NCBI GenBank assembly: GCA_028290465.1
Contig: JAQGJU010000145.1
Coordinates: 50,592 to 114,591 of the forward strand
DNA from: Xanthobacteraceae bacterium
Lineage (GTDB): Bacteria > Pseudomonadota > Alphaproteobacteria > Rhizobiales > Xanthobacteraceae
Direction: 5' to 3'
Length of the DNA: 64,000 nucleotides
Within the stretch, counting starts at the first letter, position 1; every line of letters starts with the position of its first letter. Shown in pieces: positions 8,541-15,827 of this stretch. Position numbers and translations under genes: made by a program. The notes beneath the pieces are model-generated. The model saw nothing but the letters and a program-made list of their open reading frames with translations. It had not been told where the DNA came from and made no database searches.

Positions 8541-9979
8541 GCAGGGACCGCATCCGCGGTCCATGGGCCGGCCGGATACAGGCTTGCGTCGACGACGTAC
8601 CACACGACGGTCCAGTTATAGCCGCGGTCGTAGTCGCCCTTGACGTAGATGTCGCCGGCCGAGCGACCGATGATCCGGTCGCTGACCTTGTGCCAGTCTC
8701 CGCCGAAGGTGTCCCAATTGCACACCACATCCCACCCGACGATGACCTTGTTCGAGTCGCGGTAGTTGAAGGTGTGCTCGCGCCAGCCGATATGGGCAGT
8801 GTCGGAAACACTATCGGAGACGCTCGAGATCGTGACGCCGGGCAGGTTGGACTTGTTGTAGCCATATCCCCACCGGATCACGCCCTTGTCGGCGTCGAAG
8901 TTCTGGCTGGCCGCCGGTTCGGTCAGCGCCGCGGCGATGACCTGGGTGTAGAACACCAGCCGGTTGTTGATCTCACGCAGCGTCTGCAGCACTTCCTTGG
9001 TCTGCTCGGTCAGCTTGGCGATCTTCTCCGGGTCCGACGGCAGCGATGCCTGATAGGCTTCGATATCGGCCGCAAGCCTGTGGAATTTTTCCTCGACCAG
9101 ACGATGGCCGAAATCCGGACAGGTGTTGAACAGGGCGCGGACCAGCCAGAACCGATTGTAAAGAAAGCTCAGATCCGAAAACACGTTCGGGCTGATCGGG
9201 ACTTCGTTGGAAATGTTCGGGTCGACGATGCGGTAATGCTCAAGATAGACCTCCTTGGGCTCCATTGACATCGCGCCATTGAACCAGGGCAGCAGCACGG
9301 TGACGATCGTCTCCGGCGTCCAGGAGGGTGGTGTCGGAATCGGACTTGAAACGCCTTGCACCGAAATTCGGATGGTGACGGTCGCGCTGCTTTGCTTCGC
9401 GGTCTGCTCGAATTTGACGCTGCCCTCGGCGCTGAAAACCTCCGGGGCTTCGGCGGCCAGCTTCGCCGCGAATTCGGCGCGCTGCTTGGCGCTCGAGAAG
9501 CGGCATTGATAACTGACGTAGAGCGAAGAGGCTGCCCGATAGCCGGCGACGAAATAGTCGCCGTATTTGTCGCGGAAATGCTCGCCGGGCTGCACCGACA
9601 GTTCGTAACGCGGCGCCAGCGAGTACTGACTTTCCGGAACCGAAACTTGCGCGACAAGCGTGACCGCGAGTTCAGACGCGGCGACGGAGTTGAGGAACGA
9701 CGTGCTGGCGGAGATCGTTACCCCTTCGAGGTTATAGGAGCCCGAGGCAGCGCCTGAGACCAGCGTCTCCAGGTCGCTCTCCGACTGCACGAGCGAATAC
9801 AAGAACTCCGGACTTTGATATTTCGACGGGGTGACCTGAAAGGGCTTGACCGCCGAGGCCCGCAACTGACCGGTGATGGCGTCGACACCGAGCCCGAGCT
9901 GAAAGCTTTTCAGCCAAGCCTGGCCGACCACTGTGGTGTTGAGCAACGTCGTCTGCGGTGCGCTGCCATAGCGAAGCAT
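8501..9979 (-). CDS. Possible MACPF-like (perforin-type) protein with a dinB-derived C terminus
   Basis: Protein of 492 residues. ATG 9979 follows a GGGGGG-type ribosome site. Residues 85-230 alternate beta-strand-like stretches with FRDKYGDYFVAGYR (135-148), which resembles the Y-G-T-H-Y region of MACPF/CDC pore-forming proteins, followed by an Ala-rich helical segment. Residues 385-475 are Trp/Tyr/Asp-rich and could be a beta-type membrane or carbohydrate-binding domain. There is no signal peptide. The last dozen residues (ALAPADEATRPT) come from a frameshifted copy of the dinB tail, so the original C terminus may be lost. The MACPF assignment is an inference and could be wrong. Confidence 0.6.
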   Translation of the reverse strand: MLRYGSAPQTTLLNTTVVGQAWLKSFQLGLGVDAITGQLRASAVKPFQVTPSKYQSPEFLYSLVQSESDLETLVSGAASGSYNLEGVTISASTSFLNSVAASELAVTLVAQVSVPESQYSLAPRYELSVQPGEHFRDKYGDYFVAGYRAASSLYVSYQCRFSSAKQRAEFAAKLAAEAPEVFSAEGSVKFEQTAKQSSATVTIRISVQGVSSPIPTPPSWTPETIVTVLLPWFNGAMSMEPKEVYLEHYRIVDPNISNEVPISPNVFSDLSFLYNRFWLVRALFNTCPDFGHRLVEEKFHRLAADIEAYQASLPSDPEKIAKLTEQTKEVLQTLREINNRLVFYTQVIAAALTEPAASQNFDADKGVIRWGYGYNKSNLPGVTISSVSDSVSDTAHIGWREHTFNYRDSNKVIVGWDVVCNWDTFGGDWHKVSDRIIGRSAGDIYVKGDYDRGYNWTVVWYVVDASLYPAGPWTADAVPAALAPADEATRPT

Positions 9980-10172
9980 CTTGCCCCCCGAAAAATTCAG
10001 CGGCCGGTGCAAGAGGCCCAGCGCGCATTGCAAGGCATGCTTGTCGTAGCGGTAGTCTACTATAGATTGCGCAAATCTTCAAAGGTGATCGAGGCGGGTG
10101 CTCGATGATGCGCCAAGGCTTCGTTCCGGCAGGTCTTTTTAGCGACCGCTCAGAACGGCGTTCGGCGCCTTC

Positions 10173-11453
10173 TCAAGATTCCTCTTCCTTATCGAACGCC
10201 AACCCCCGCACCACGGCGGCGTCACCGAATTTGGCGCGCAGCCGGTCAACCGCGTGTTCGGCATCCACGGTGCGGCGGTCCATCAAATTGGCCGGATCAG
10301 CCTCATTGGCCGGCACCAGCGCGCTGACTCCGATGCCGACCAGGCGATACGACGTGCCGTCGGTCTCGCGCTTCAAGAGTTCGCGGCCGGTGTCGAAAAT
10401 GCGCGCCGCGAGCTGTGTCGGATTGGACAGCGACGCCGCGCGGGTGCGGGTCCGGAAGTCGGCGGTCTTCAGCTTCACGTTAATCGTCGAGCCGGCCAGT
10501 TCCTGTTTCTTCAGCCGCCGCGACACGCGCTCCGACAACGCCCACAGGATGCGCTCCAGCGCCGTGAAGTCGGCGATGTCCTTGTTGAACGTGGTCTCGG
10601 CCGACACGCTCTTGGTCTCGCGGCTCGGATCGACGACCCGCACATCGGTGCCGTGCGCGAGGCGGGCGAGGCGCCGGCCTTCGACGCCATAGCGGCGCAT
10701 CAGGTCGATCTCGTCGGCGCGCTGCAGGTCGCTGATCAGCCGGTAGCCGTCATTTTGCAGGCGCGCTTCCATCGCCTTGCCGACGCCGTAGATGAACGAC
10801 ACCGGACGCGGCGCCAGGAACGCGGCGGCTTCCGCAAGACCCAGCACCGCGAAGCCGCGCGGCTTGTCGAGATCGGACGCGATCTTGGCCAGAAACTTGT
10901 TGCCCGACAGCCCGATCGATACCGTGATGCCGATGTCGCGTTCGACCTCGATGGCGAGCTTCGCCAGCGTCTTGGCGGCGCTGGCGCCGTGCAGGCGCTG
11001 CGTGCCCGACAGGTCGAGAAACGCCTCGTCGATCGACAGCGGCTCGACCAATGGCGTGAGGGCCCGCATCGCTTCGCGGACCTGCCGGCCGACCGCGACA
11101 TACTTTGCCATGTCCGGGCGGATCACCACGGCCTGCGGACACAGCCGCATCGCCTCGAACATCGGCATCGCCGAGCGTACGCCGAAGGTCCGTGAGATGT
11201 AGCAGGCCGCCGATACCACGCCGCGCTTGCCGCCGCCGATGATCACCGGCTTGTCGGCGATCGACGGGTCGTCGCGCTTTTCCACCGTGGCGTAGAACGC
11301 GTCGCAGTCGATGTGGGCGATGGCCAGCGTATCGATTTCCGGGTGCCGGATCAGGCGCGGGGAACGGCAGGCCGTACAGCGCGCCCCGGCAGGCGGCGCG
11401 TCGGTCAGACAGTCCCGGCAGAATCCCGGTATCAAGGAACCTCTCGTTCCCAA
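10173..11453 (-). CDS. dinB: DNA polymerase IV (Y family)
   Basis: Protein of 426 residues, an error-prone translesion polymerase. The N terminus has a small zinc-finger-like element (FCRDCL then CTACRS), usual in alphaproteobacterial DinB. The catalytic palm follows, with [20 protein letters not shown] near residue 45 and the [11 protein letters not shown] motif near 140, then the little-finger domain. The start appears to be TTG 11453, which overlaps the DUF3572 stop by 22 bases, so translation is probably coupled. The 3' 150 bases are also present in truncated form at 8396-8540 and 7373-7440. Confidence 0.93.
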   Translation of the reverse strand: MGTRGSLIPGFCRDCLTDAPPAGARCTACRSPRLIRHPEIDTLAIAHIDCDAFYATVEKRDDPSIADKPVIIGGGKRGVVSAACYISRTFGVRSAMPMFEAMRLCPQAVVIRPDMAKYVAVGRQVREAMRALTPLVEPLSIDEAFLDLSGTQRLHGASAAKTLAKLAIEVERDIGITVSIGLSGNKFLAKIASDLDKPRGFAVLGLAEAAAFLAPRPVSFIYGVGKAMEARLQNDGYRLISDLQRADEIDLMRRYGVEGRRLARLAHGTDVRVVDPSRETKSVSAETTFNKDIADFTALERILWALSERVSRRLKKQELAGSTINVKLKTADFRTRTRAASLSNPTQLAARIFDTGRELLKRETDGTSYRLVGIGVSALVPANEADPANLMDRRTVDAEHAVDRLRAKFGDAAVVRGLAFDKEEES

Positions 11454-11731
11454 TTTTTGCTGCCCAGTGCCGCGCGCGCCGGGGCGATGCTCAATGGATC
11501 GATGTCGGTTTCCGCGACGAAGTCCCGCAGCAGCGGTTCATAGCCGGCGATATGGTCGAGCACGGCAGCCAGGAAATGCGGCTCACTGGCCGCGGCGCGA
11601 ATCTCGTCGACGCCGAGTCCGGTCAGCTCCAGGAACCGGTTGAGCCGTTCCGGGTCCGCCGCCAGGAAGGCGAGGGCCTGAATAGCCAGCATTTCGGCCG
11701 TCTCGAAGCTTACAACCGGAGATCTCGCCAT
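11432..11731 (-). CDS. DUF3572 domain-containing protein
   Basis: Small acidic helical protein of 99 residues matching DUF3572, a family found beside divK/pleD in Hyphomicrobiales. Recognisable parts are [19 protein letters not shown] and a C-terminal [13 protein letters not shown] stretch. Function unknown. It is the upstream partner of dinB (overlapping reading frames) and is divergent from divK. Confidence 0.85.
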   Translation of the reverse strand: MARSPVVSFETAEMLAIQALAFLAADPERLNRFLELTGLGVDEIRAAASEPHFLAAVLDHIAGYEPLLRDFVAETDIDPLSIAPARAALGSKNWEREVP

Positions 11732-11836
11732 CGGGCCTGTTTGCCTTTCCGTAACAAATCGACGCTAATTTCAATCACATCATGCCGGACCGCGCGACGG
11801 GATCTAACGCGTGCGCGCTAACCTGATGATATGGCG

Positions 11837-11877
11837 CATGATCTGGCTGGAGGACCGATTCAGTCCGCCAGATCATG
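11837..11877. repeat. Inverted repeat in the DUF3572/divK divergent region
   Basis: Perfect 11-bp arms, CATGATCTGGC and GCCAGATCATG, separated by 19 bases, lie about 55 bases upstream of divK. A GANTC site, the target of the CcrM-type methylase, occurs in the spacer. It may be a dispersed palindromic element or a regulatory dyad. Confidence 0.5.
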
Positions 11878-11931
11878 GAGTAGCGCAAAAGTGGGCTCGC
11901 GGCGACGCGGGGACGCCGGGAGGGGCGGGGA

Positions 11932-12303
11932 ATGGCTAAAACCGTCCTGATCGTGGAAGACAATGAGCTCAATATGAAGCTCTTTCACGATTTGCTGGAA
12001 GCGCACGGATACCACACGGTCGGCACCCGCAACGGCATCGAGGCGCTGGATCTTGCCCGTAAACATCGACCCGATCTGATCCTGATGGATATCCAATTGC
12101 CGGAAGTGTCCGGCCTCGAAGTCACCAAGTGGCTTAAGGACGACCAGGAGCTCAAGGGCATTCCGGTCGTCGCCGTCACGGCCTTTGCCATGAAGGGCGA
12201 CGAGGAACGCATCCGCGAAGGCGGCTGCGAAGCCTATCTGTCGAAGCCCATCTCGGTCGGCAAGTTCATCGAGACCATCCGCCATTTCCTCGGCACCGCG
12301 TAA
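11932..12303 (+). CDS. divK: Single-domain response regulator DivK
   Basis: Receiver-only protein of 123 residues. The phosphoacceptor is Asp53 in [13 protein letters not shown], the acidic pocket is EDN near residue 9, and the conserved Lys is in LSKPIS. In Caulobacter and rhizobia DivK relays the DivJ/PleC signal to CckA-CtrA to control polarity and the cell cycle. pleD follows 11 bases downstream, the usual alphaproteobacterial pair. The start is supported by a G-rich Shine-Dalgarno. Confidence 0.95.
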   Translation: MAKTVLIVEDNELNMKLFHDLLEAHGYHTVGTRNGIEALDLARKHRPDLILMDIQLPEVSGLEVTKWLKDDQELKGIPVVAVTAFAMKGDEERIREGGCEAYLSKPISVGKFIETIRHFLGTA

Positions 12304-12314
12304 GGAGAGCGTCG

Positions 12315-13688
12315 ATGAGCGCCCGTGTTCTGGTCGTCGACGACATTCCGGCGAACGTGAAGCTGCTGGAAGCGCGGCTGTCCGCTGAATATTTCGACGT
12401 CGTCACCGCGATGAACGGCCGTGATGCGCTGGCGATCTGCGAGCGCTCCGAGTGCGACATCGTGCTGCTCGACGTCATGATGCCCGAGATGGACGGCTTC
12501 GAGGTGTGCAAGCGCCTCAAGACCCATCCGGCGACCCATCACCTCCCGGTCGTGATGGTGACGGCGCTCGATCAGCCGTCCGACCGGCTGCGCGGCCTGG
12601 AGGCCGGCGCCGACGACTTTCTAACGAAGCCGGTTTCCGACGTGATCCTGATCGCGCGAGTGCGTTCGCTGACGCGCTTGAAGATGGTCACCGACGAACT
12701 GCGCATGCGCGCGCTGACCTCGCGCGAGATCGGCATGCAGTCGCCCGAGCTCGAAGCGATGGCGGATGCCGGCCGCGGCGGCCGCGTGCTGCTGGTCGAC
12801 GACCGGCAGTCCTCGTATGAGCGCATGGCCGAAATGCTGGGCACCGAGCAGACCGTCGAGATCGAGCCCGATCCGCAAGCGGCGCTGATCACGGCCGCCG
12901 ATGGCGACTACGACCTCGTGATCGTGTCGCTGTCGTTCGAGAGTTTCGACGGGCTGCGGCTGTGCAGTCAGGTACGCTCGCTGGAGCGCACCCGCAACGT
13001 GCCGATCCTGGCCATCGCGGATTCCGAGAGCAATGCCCGCATGGTGCGCGGCCTCGAAATCGGCGTGAACGACTTTCTGATGCGCCCGGTCGACAAGAAC
13101 GAATTGCTGGCGCGCGCCCGCACCCAGGTGCGCAAGAAGCGCTATACCGAGCGGCTGCGCGACAACATGCAGATGTCGATCGAGCTGGCGCTCACCGACG
13201 CGCTTACCGGCCTGTTCAATCGCCGCTACATGGAAAGCCATCTCGGTTCGTTGATCGAGCAGGCCATGGTGCGCGGCAAGCCGCTGTCCGTGCTGATACT
13301 CGACATGGACTACTTCAAGGCGGTCAACGACACCCATGGCCACGAAGCCGGCGACGACGTGCTGCGCGAATTCGCGATGCGCGTGAAGAAGTCGATCCGC
13401 GGCATCGATCTCGCCTGCCGTTACGGCGGCGAGGAGTTCGTCGTGGTGATGCCGGAGACCGATCTCGCGGTCGCCACCATGGTGGCCGAGCGGCTGCGCC
13501 GGCGTATCGCGGCCGAGCCGTTCCCGATCGATCGCGGCACGCGCGCCATCGAAGTGACGATCTCGATCGGCATCGCGGCGCTGGGCGGCGAGGGCGACAC
13601 CGCCGCCGACGTGCTCAAGCGCGCCGACCAGGCGCTGTATCAGGCCAAGCGCGATGGCCGTAACCGGGTGGTGCCGGCCGCTGCGTAA
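12315..13688 (+). CDS. pleD: Response regulator diguanylate cyclase PleD
   Basis: Protein of 457 residues with the REC-REC-GGEEF layout of PleD. The first receiver (3-118) has phosphoacceptor Asp53. The second, degenerate receiver spans about 155-270. The GGEEF domain has an intact active site GGEEF (371-375) and an RGID inhibitory I-site (362-365), five residues upstream, so product feedback by cyclic di-GMP is expected. It makes cyclic di-GMP during the motile-to-sessile transition. Operon with divK. Confidence 0.96.
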   Translation: MSARVLVVDDIPANVKLLEARLSAEYFDVVTAMNGRDALAICERSECDIVLLDVMMPEMDGFEVCKRLKTHPATHHLPVVMVTALDQPSDRLRGLEAGADDFLTKPVSDVILIARVRSLTRLKMVTDELRMRALTSREIGMQSPELEAMADAGRGGRVLLVDDRQSSYERMAEMLGTEQTVEIEPDPQAALITAADGDYDLVIVSLSFESFDGLRLCSQVRSLERTRNVPILAIADSESNARMVRGLEIGVNDFLMRPVDKNELLARARTQVRKKRYTERLRDNMQMSIELALTDALTGLFNRRYMESHLGSLIEQAMVRGKPLSVLILDMDYFKAVNDTHGHEAGDDVLREFAMRVKKSIRGIDLACRYGGEEFVVVMPETDLAVATMVAERLRRRIAAEPFPIDRGTRAIEVTISIGIAALGGEGDTAADVLKRADQALYQAKRDGRNRVVPAAA

Positions 13689-13796
13689 GTCTTGCGGCGT
13701 ATGCTCCGCGCTGCGCATGAATCTCGGCCTGTCGAAAAAGTGACCGGCCTTCAACGCCTTGCAGGTGTTGATTTTCCCAACCGTTGCGATAGCCTT

Positions 13797-13848
13797 TAGA
13801 GCGCGTCCAGCAAAAGTGGGTACCGGTTTTGCGTCCGGACGCGCTCTA
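13797..13848. repeat. Palindromic intergenic element (GAGCGCGTCC type)
   Basis: 12-bp arms TAGAGCGCGTCC and GGACGCGCTCTA enclose inner arms CAAAA and TTTTG. It is a dispersed-element-like palindrome; a related outer arm (GAGCGCG) occurs again near 28522-28632. Confidence 0.7.
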
Positions 13849-13863
13849 GTTGATTGGCAAGAC

Positions 13864-13907
13864 GCGTTTTCTAAACCGAAGTGGATTTCCACTTCGCTTG
13901 AAAACGC
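13864..13907. repeat. Palindromic intergenic element (GCGTTTTC / CGAAGTGGA type)
   Basis: Nested arms: GCGTTTTC pairs with GAAAACGC, and CGAAGTGGA pairs with TCCACTTCG, leaving a tiny loop. It lies 15 bases from the preceding element, so the two form a composite. Confidence 0.7.
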
Positions 13908-14170
13908 TTTAGCATACGACGGCATGGCGCTGCGGGAATATCGCCGGGGGGCGATCGCGGCAGCCCGAGACCGACGGTGGGAATTCTTAAAAACAGTCAG
14001 AGAAGCGCGTCATATGGCGCGCCCGCTAACGTGCGAGATAACCCTACGGAGTGCTCGGGTCCGCCGCATCTCCTGGGTCCGTGGGGTTCGGCCGGCCTGG
14101 GGGCGGTGACGAGTGGCCTCCTCATGCTGCCTCGGGCCGGCCACCTTTTTGTCGCGCGGTTGACCGCGCG

Positions 14171-14614
14171 CTACGGCCGCACGATCGTCCAGCCCTTTTC
14201 CGACAGTTCGATCAGCGTCACCACGCCGGCTTCCACCAGCTTGGCATTGCTGACCAGCGGCGGCACCTTGCCGTCGCGCTTGGCGATGGTGTCGAGCGTA
14301 TTCTTGCAGGCGATGAAGCTGACATTCGGCATGCTGTCCTTGAACGAGGCGATGCGCGGCTTCACCGGCGAGGTGTCGTCGCGCAGCATCGTCAGGCCGG
14401 CATTGAACGCGACGATTTGGATTTCGACTTCTTCGGCCTTGTCGGAATAATAACGCGACACATTGGCCGCGACATTGAGCACCGCGTTCATCTTCTCGGG
14501 ATCGTTGTCGCTGATCTGCAGCGCCAGCCGGTGCGGCCCTTCGGCGAGACTCACGCCGGACGTGAACGGCAGCAGCGCGAGCATCAGCAGCATCGTGCGG
14601 AGCAGGGCAGTCAT
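14171..14614 (-). CDS. Secreted DsrE family protein
   Basis: Protein of 147 residues: a signal peptide (hydrophobic residues about 4-22, ending near VSLAEG) followed by a DsrE/DsrF-like domain. A conserved Cys lies in VSFIACKNTLD. Secreted DsrE-like proteins are thought to act in periplasmic sulfur or redox handling, but no partner gene is adjacent. ATG 14614 is chosen for its GGGAGG site; the frame extends to 14641. Confidence 0.8.
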   Translation of the reverse strand: MTALLRTMLLMLALLPFTSGVSLAEGPHRLALQISDNDPEKMNAVLNVAANVSRYYSDKAEEVEIQIVAFNAGLTMLRDDTSPVKPRIASFKDSMPNVSFIACKNTLDTIAKRDGKVPPLVSNAKLVEAGVVTLIELSEKGWTIVRP

Positions 14615-14650
14615 CGCAACCTCCCGATTCTTATGAGCCACAAATGCAAA

Positions 14651-14669
14651 GGGCGCCCAGAGGGCGCCC
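14651..14669 (-). terminator. Terminator hairpin after rpmG
   Basis: GGGCGCCC repeated with a 3-base loop folds to an 8-bp stem. On the minus strand it is followed by TTT and lies 27 bases beyond the rpmG stop, in front of the DsrE-like gene. Confidence 0.65.
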
Positions 14670-14695
14670 GAAGCATCACGGCGATACGCGTCGCG

Positions 14696-14863
14696 TTACT
14701 TGATCTTGGCTTCGCGGAATTCGACGTGCTTCCTGGCGACCGGGTCGTACTTCTTCTTGACCAGCTTGTCGGTCATGGTTCGCGAGTTCTTCTTGGTCAC
14801 GTAATAGAAGCCGGTGTCGGCGCTCGACACGAGCTTGACCTTGATGGTGACGGCCTTAGCCAT
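14696..14863 (-). CDS. rpmG: 50S ribosomal protein L33
   Basis: Protein of 55 residues beginning [19 protein letters not shown] and ending [10 protein letters not shown], a complete L33. It lacks the Cys pairs of the zinc-binding paralogue, as usual for alphaproteobacteria. GAGGTATCC precedes the start. In related genomes it lies next to pleD, as here. Confidence 0.96.
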   Translation of the reverse strand: MAKAVTIKVKLVSSADTGFYYVTKKNSRTMTDKLVKKKYDPVARKHVEFREAKIK

Positions 14864-14972
14864 GGGATACCTCGAAACGAAATGGGGTTCGGCGCGGGCC
14901 GATTGGGGCGCAACCTAGCCACCGGGCCGCGAATGTCAAGAATTCGCGCGAAGAGCCCGCAGAAAGCCCGTT

Positions 14973-15746
14973 TTACAGCTCGAACCGGTGAAAGTAGCGC
15001 CGGACCATACGGTAAAATGGCACCGGAAGCGCATGGCCGAAGCCATCCGCGATGCGCGATTCCAGCTCTTCCAGCACCACGGCGGTAATCTGCGGCATGT
15101 CGAGGTGCTGGGCCTCGCCGAGCGGTAGCCATACCAGTTCGACCAGTTCCGCGTCCGGCCCGATGACGCCCTCGATCTTGTGCCCGACGGACGTGTAGTC
15201 GGCCGCGAAAAACCTTGTGTCGAAGCGGCGCGGCCGGCCCGGCGGGGTGATGGCGCGGGCGATGAACTGGATGGCGCTCAGATCCGGGTACAGCCCGGCC
15301 TGCACGAAGCCTTCCCACGGGCCGCCGGGGGTCGCAGGCATCTTCTGGCCGTTGCCGTCGCGCGAGCCGAGCAGCATGCCGGTCTCCTCGAAAGTCTCCC
15401 GGATCGCCGCCAGCGCGATGGCTCTCGCGCGCCGCGCGCTCGGGCGTTTGATTTTCGTCATCAGCCGCTTTTCGTCCTGCGGATGGAGCGGCTGCGCGAC
15501 CGGCATCGCGGAGTCCTTCGGCTCGACCCGGCCGCCCGGAAATACGAACTTGCCGGGCATGAATTTGAGATTCGCATGGCGCCGCCCCAGCAGCACCTTC
15601 GGCACCGGTCCGGAGCGATCGACCAGGATCAGCGTCGCGGCGTCGCGCGGCCGCACGGTCGGCAATTTGTTGTCGCGCTCGACGGCGGTCAGCCGGGTTT
15701 CGCGGTCGGTATGGATTTCCTGGCGGGCTTTTCGCGCAGCGTCCAT
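14973..15746 (-). CDS. NUDIX hydrolase
   Basis: Protein of 257 residues with a Nudix box whose first glycines (PGGRVEPKDS, near residue 70) are separated by an insertion from the catalytic AIRETFEETGMLLG helix (near 113). Such an insertion occurs in the NUDT19-like subgroup, whose members cleave CoA esters or nucleotide diphosphates. The gene lies between rpmG and rnr, a position kept in relatives. The substrate is unknown. Confidence 0.87.
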   Translation of the reverse strand: MDAARKARQEIHTDRETRLTAVERDNKLPTVRPRDAATLILVDRSGPVPKVLLGRRHANLKFMPGKFVFPGGRVEPKDSAMPVAQPLHPQDEKRLMTKIKRPSARRARAIALAAIRETFEETGMLLGSRDGNGQKMPATPGGPWEGFVQAGLYPDLSAIQFIARAITPPGRPRRFDTRFFAADYTSVGHKIEGVIGPDAELVELVWLPLGEAQHLDMPQITAVVLEELESRIADGFGHALPVPFYRMVRRYFHRFEL

Positions 15747-15778
15747 GTGTACTCTCTCAGCCAGTCTAGATTCTAGTT

Positions 15779-15827
15779 GAGCATGATCTTTTCCGAAAAC
15801 CGCTTCCCACTTTCCGGGATCATGCTC
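15779..15827. repeat. Palindromic element (GAGCATGATC type) between NUDIX and rnr
   Basis: 10-bp arms GAGCATGATC and GATCATGCTC flank inner complementary parts CCGAAAA and TTTCCGG. This palindrome type is widespread between genes in Hyphomicrobiales. Its right end touches the rnr stop codon, so it may act as the rnr terminator. Confidence 0.75.

Larger units (their letters stand above)
13689..14170. other. Intergenic region between convergent pleD and the DsrE-like gene
   Basis: These 482 bases contain the two palindromic elements described separately. I see no convincing gene in the rest (13910-14170). Confidence 0.6.

Noticed and set aside
8391..8603. Short minus-strand frame ending FDKEEDG that looks like a DinB fragment gene
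   Set aside because: It is a displaced dinB 3' end. The upstream codons are not dinB and there is no plausible start; treated as a repeat, not a gene.
7373..10324. dinB tails considered as integrase attachment sites of a prophage or genomic island
   Set aside because: No integrase, excisionase or phage gene is present, the copies differ in length, and dinB is not a tRNA-like target. Kept as a repeat-mediated capture model instead.
12621..13925. Long minus-strand frame opposite pleD
   Set aside because: Shadow of pleD: His/Arg-rich nonsense composition and complete overlap with a certain gene.
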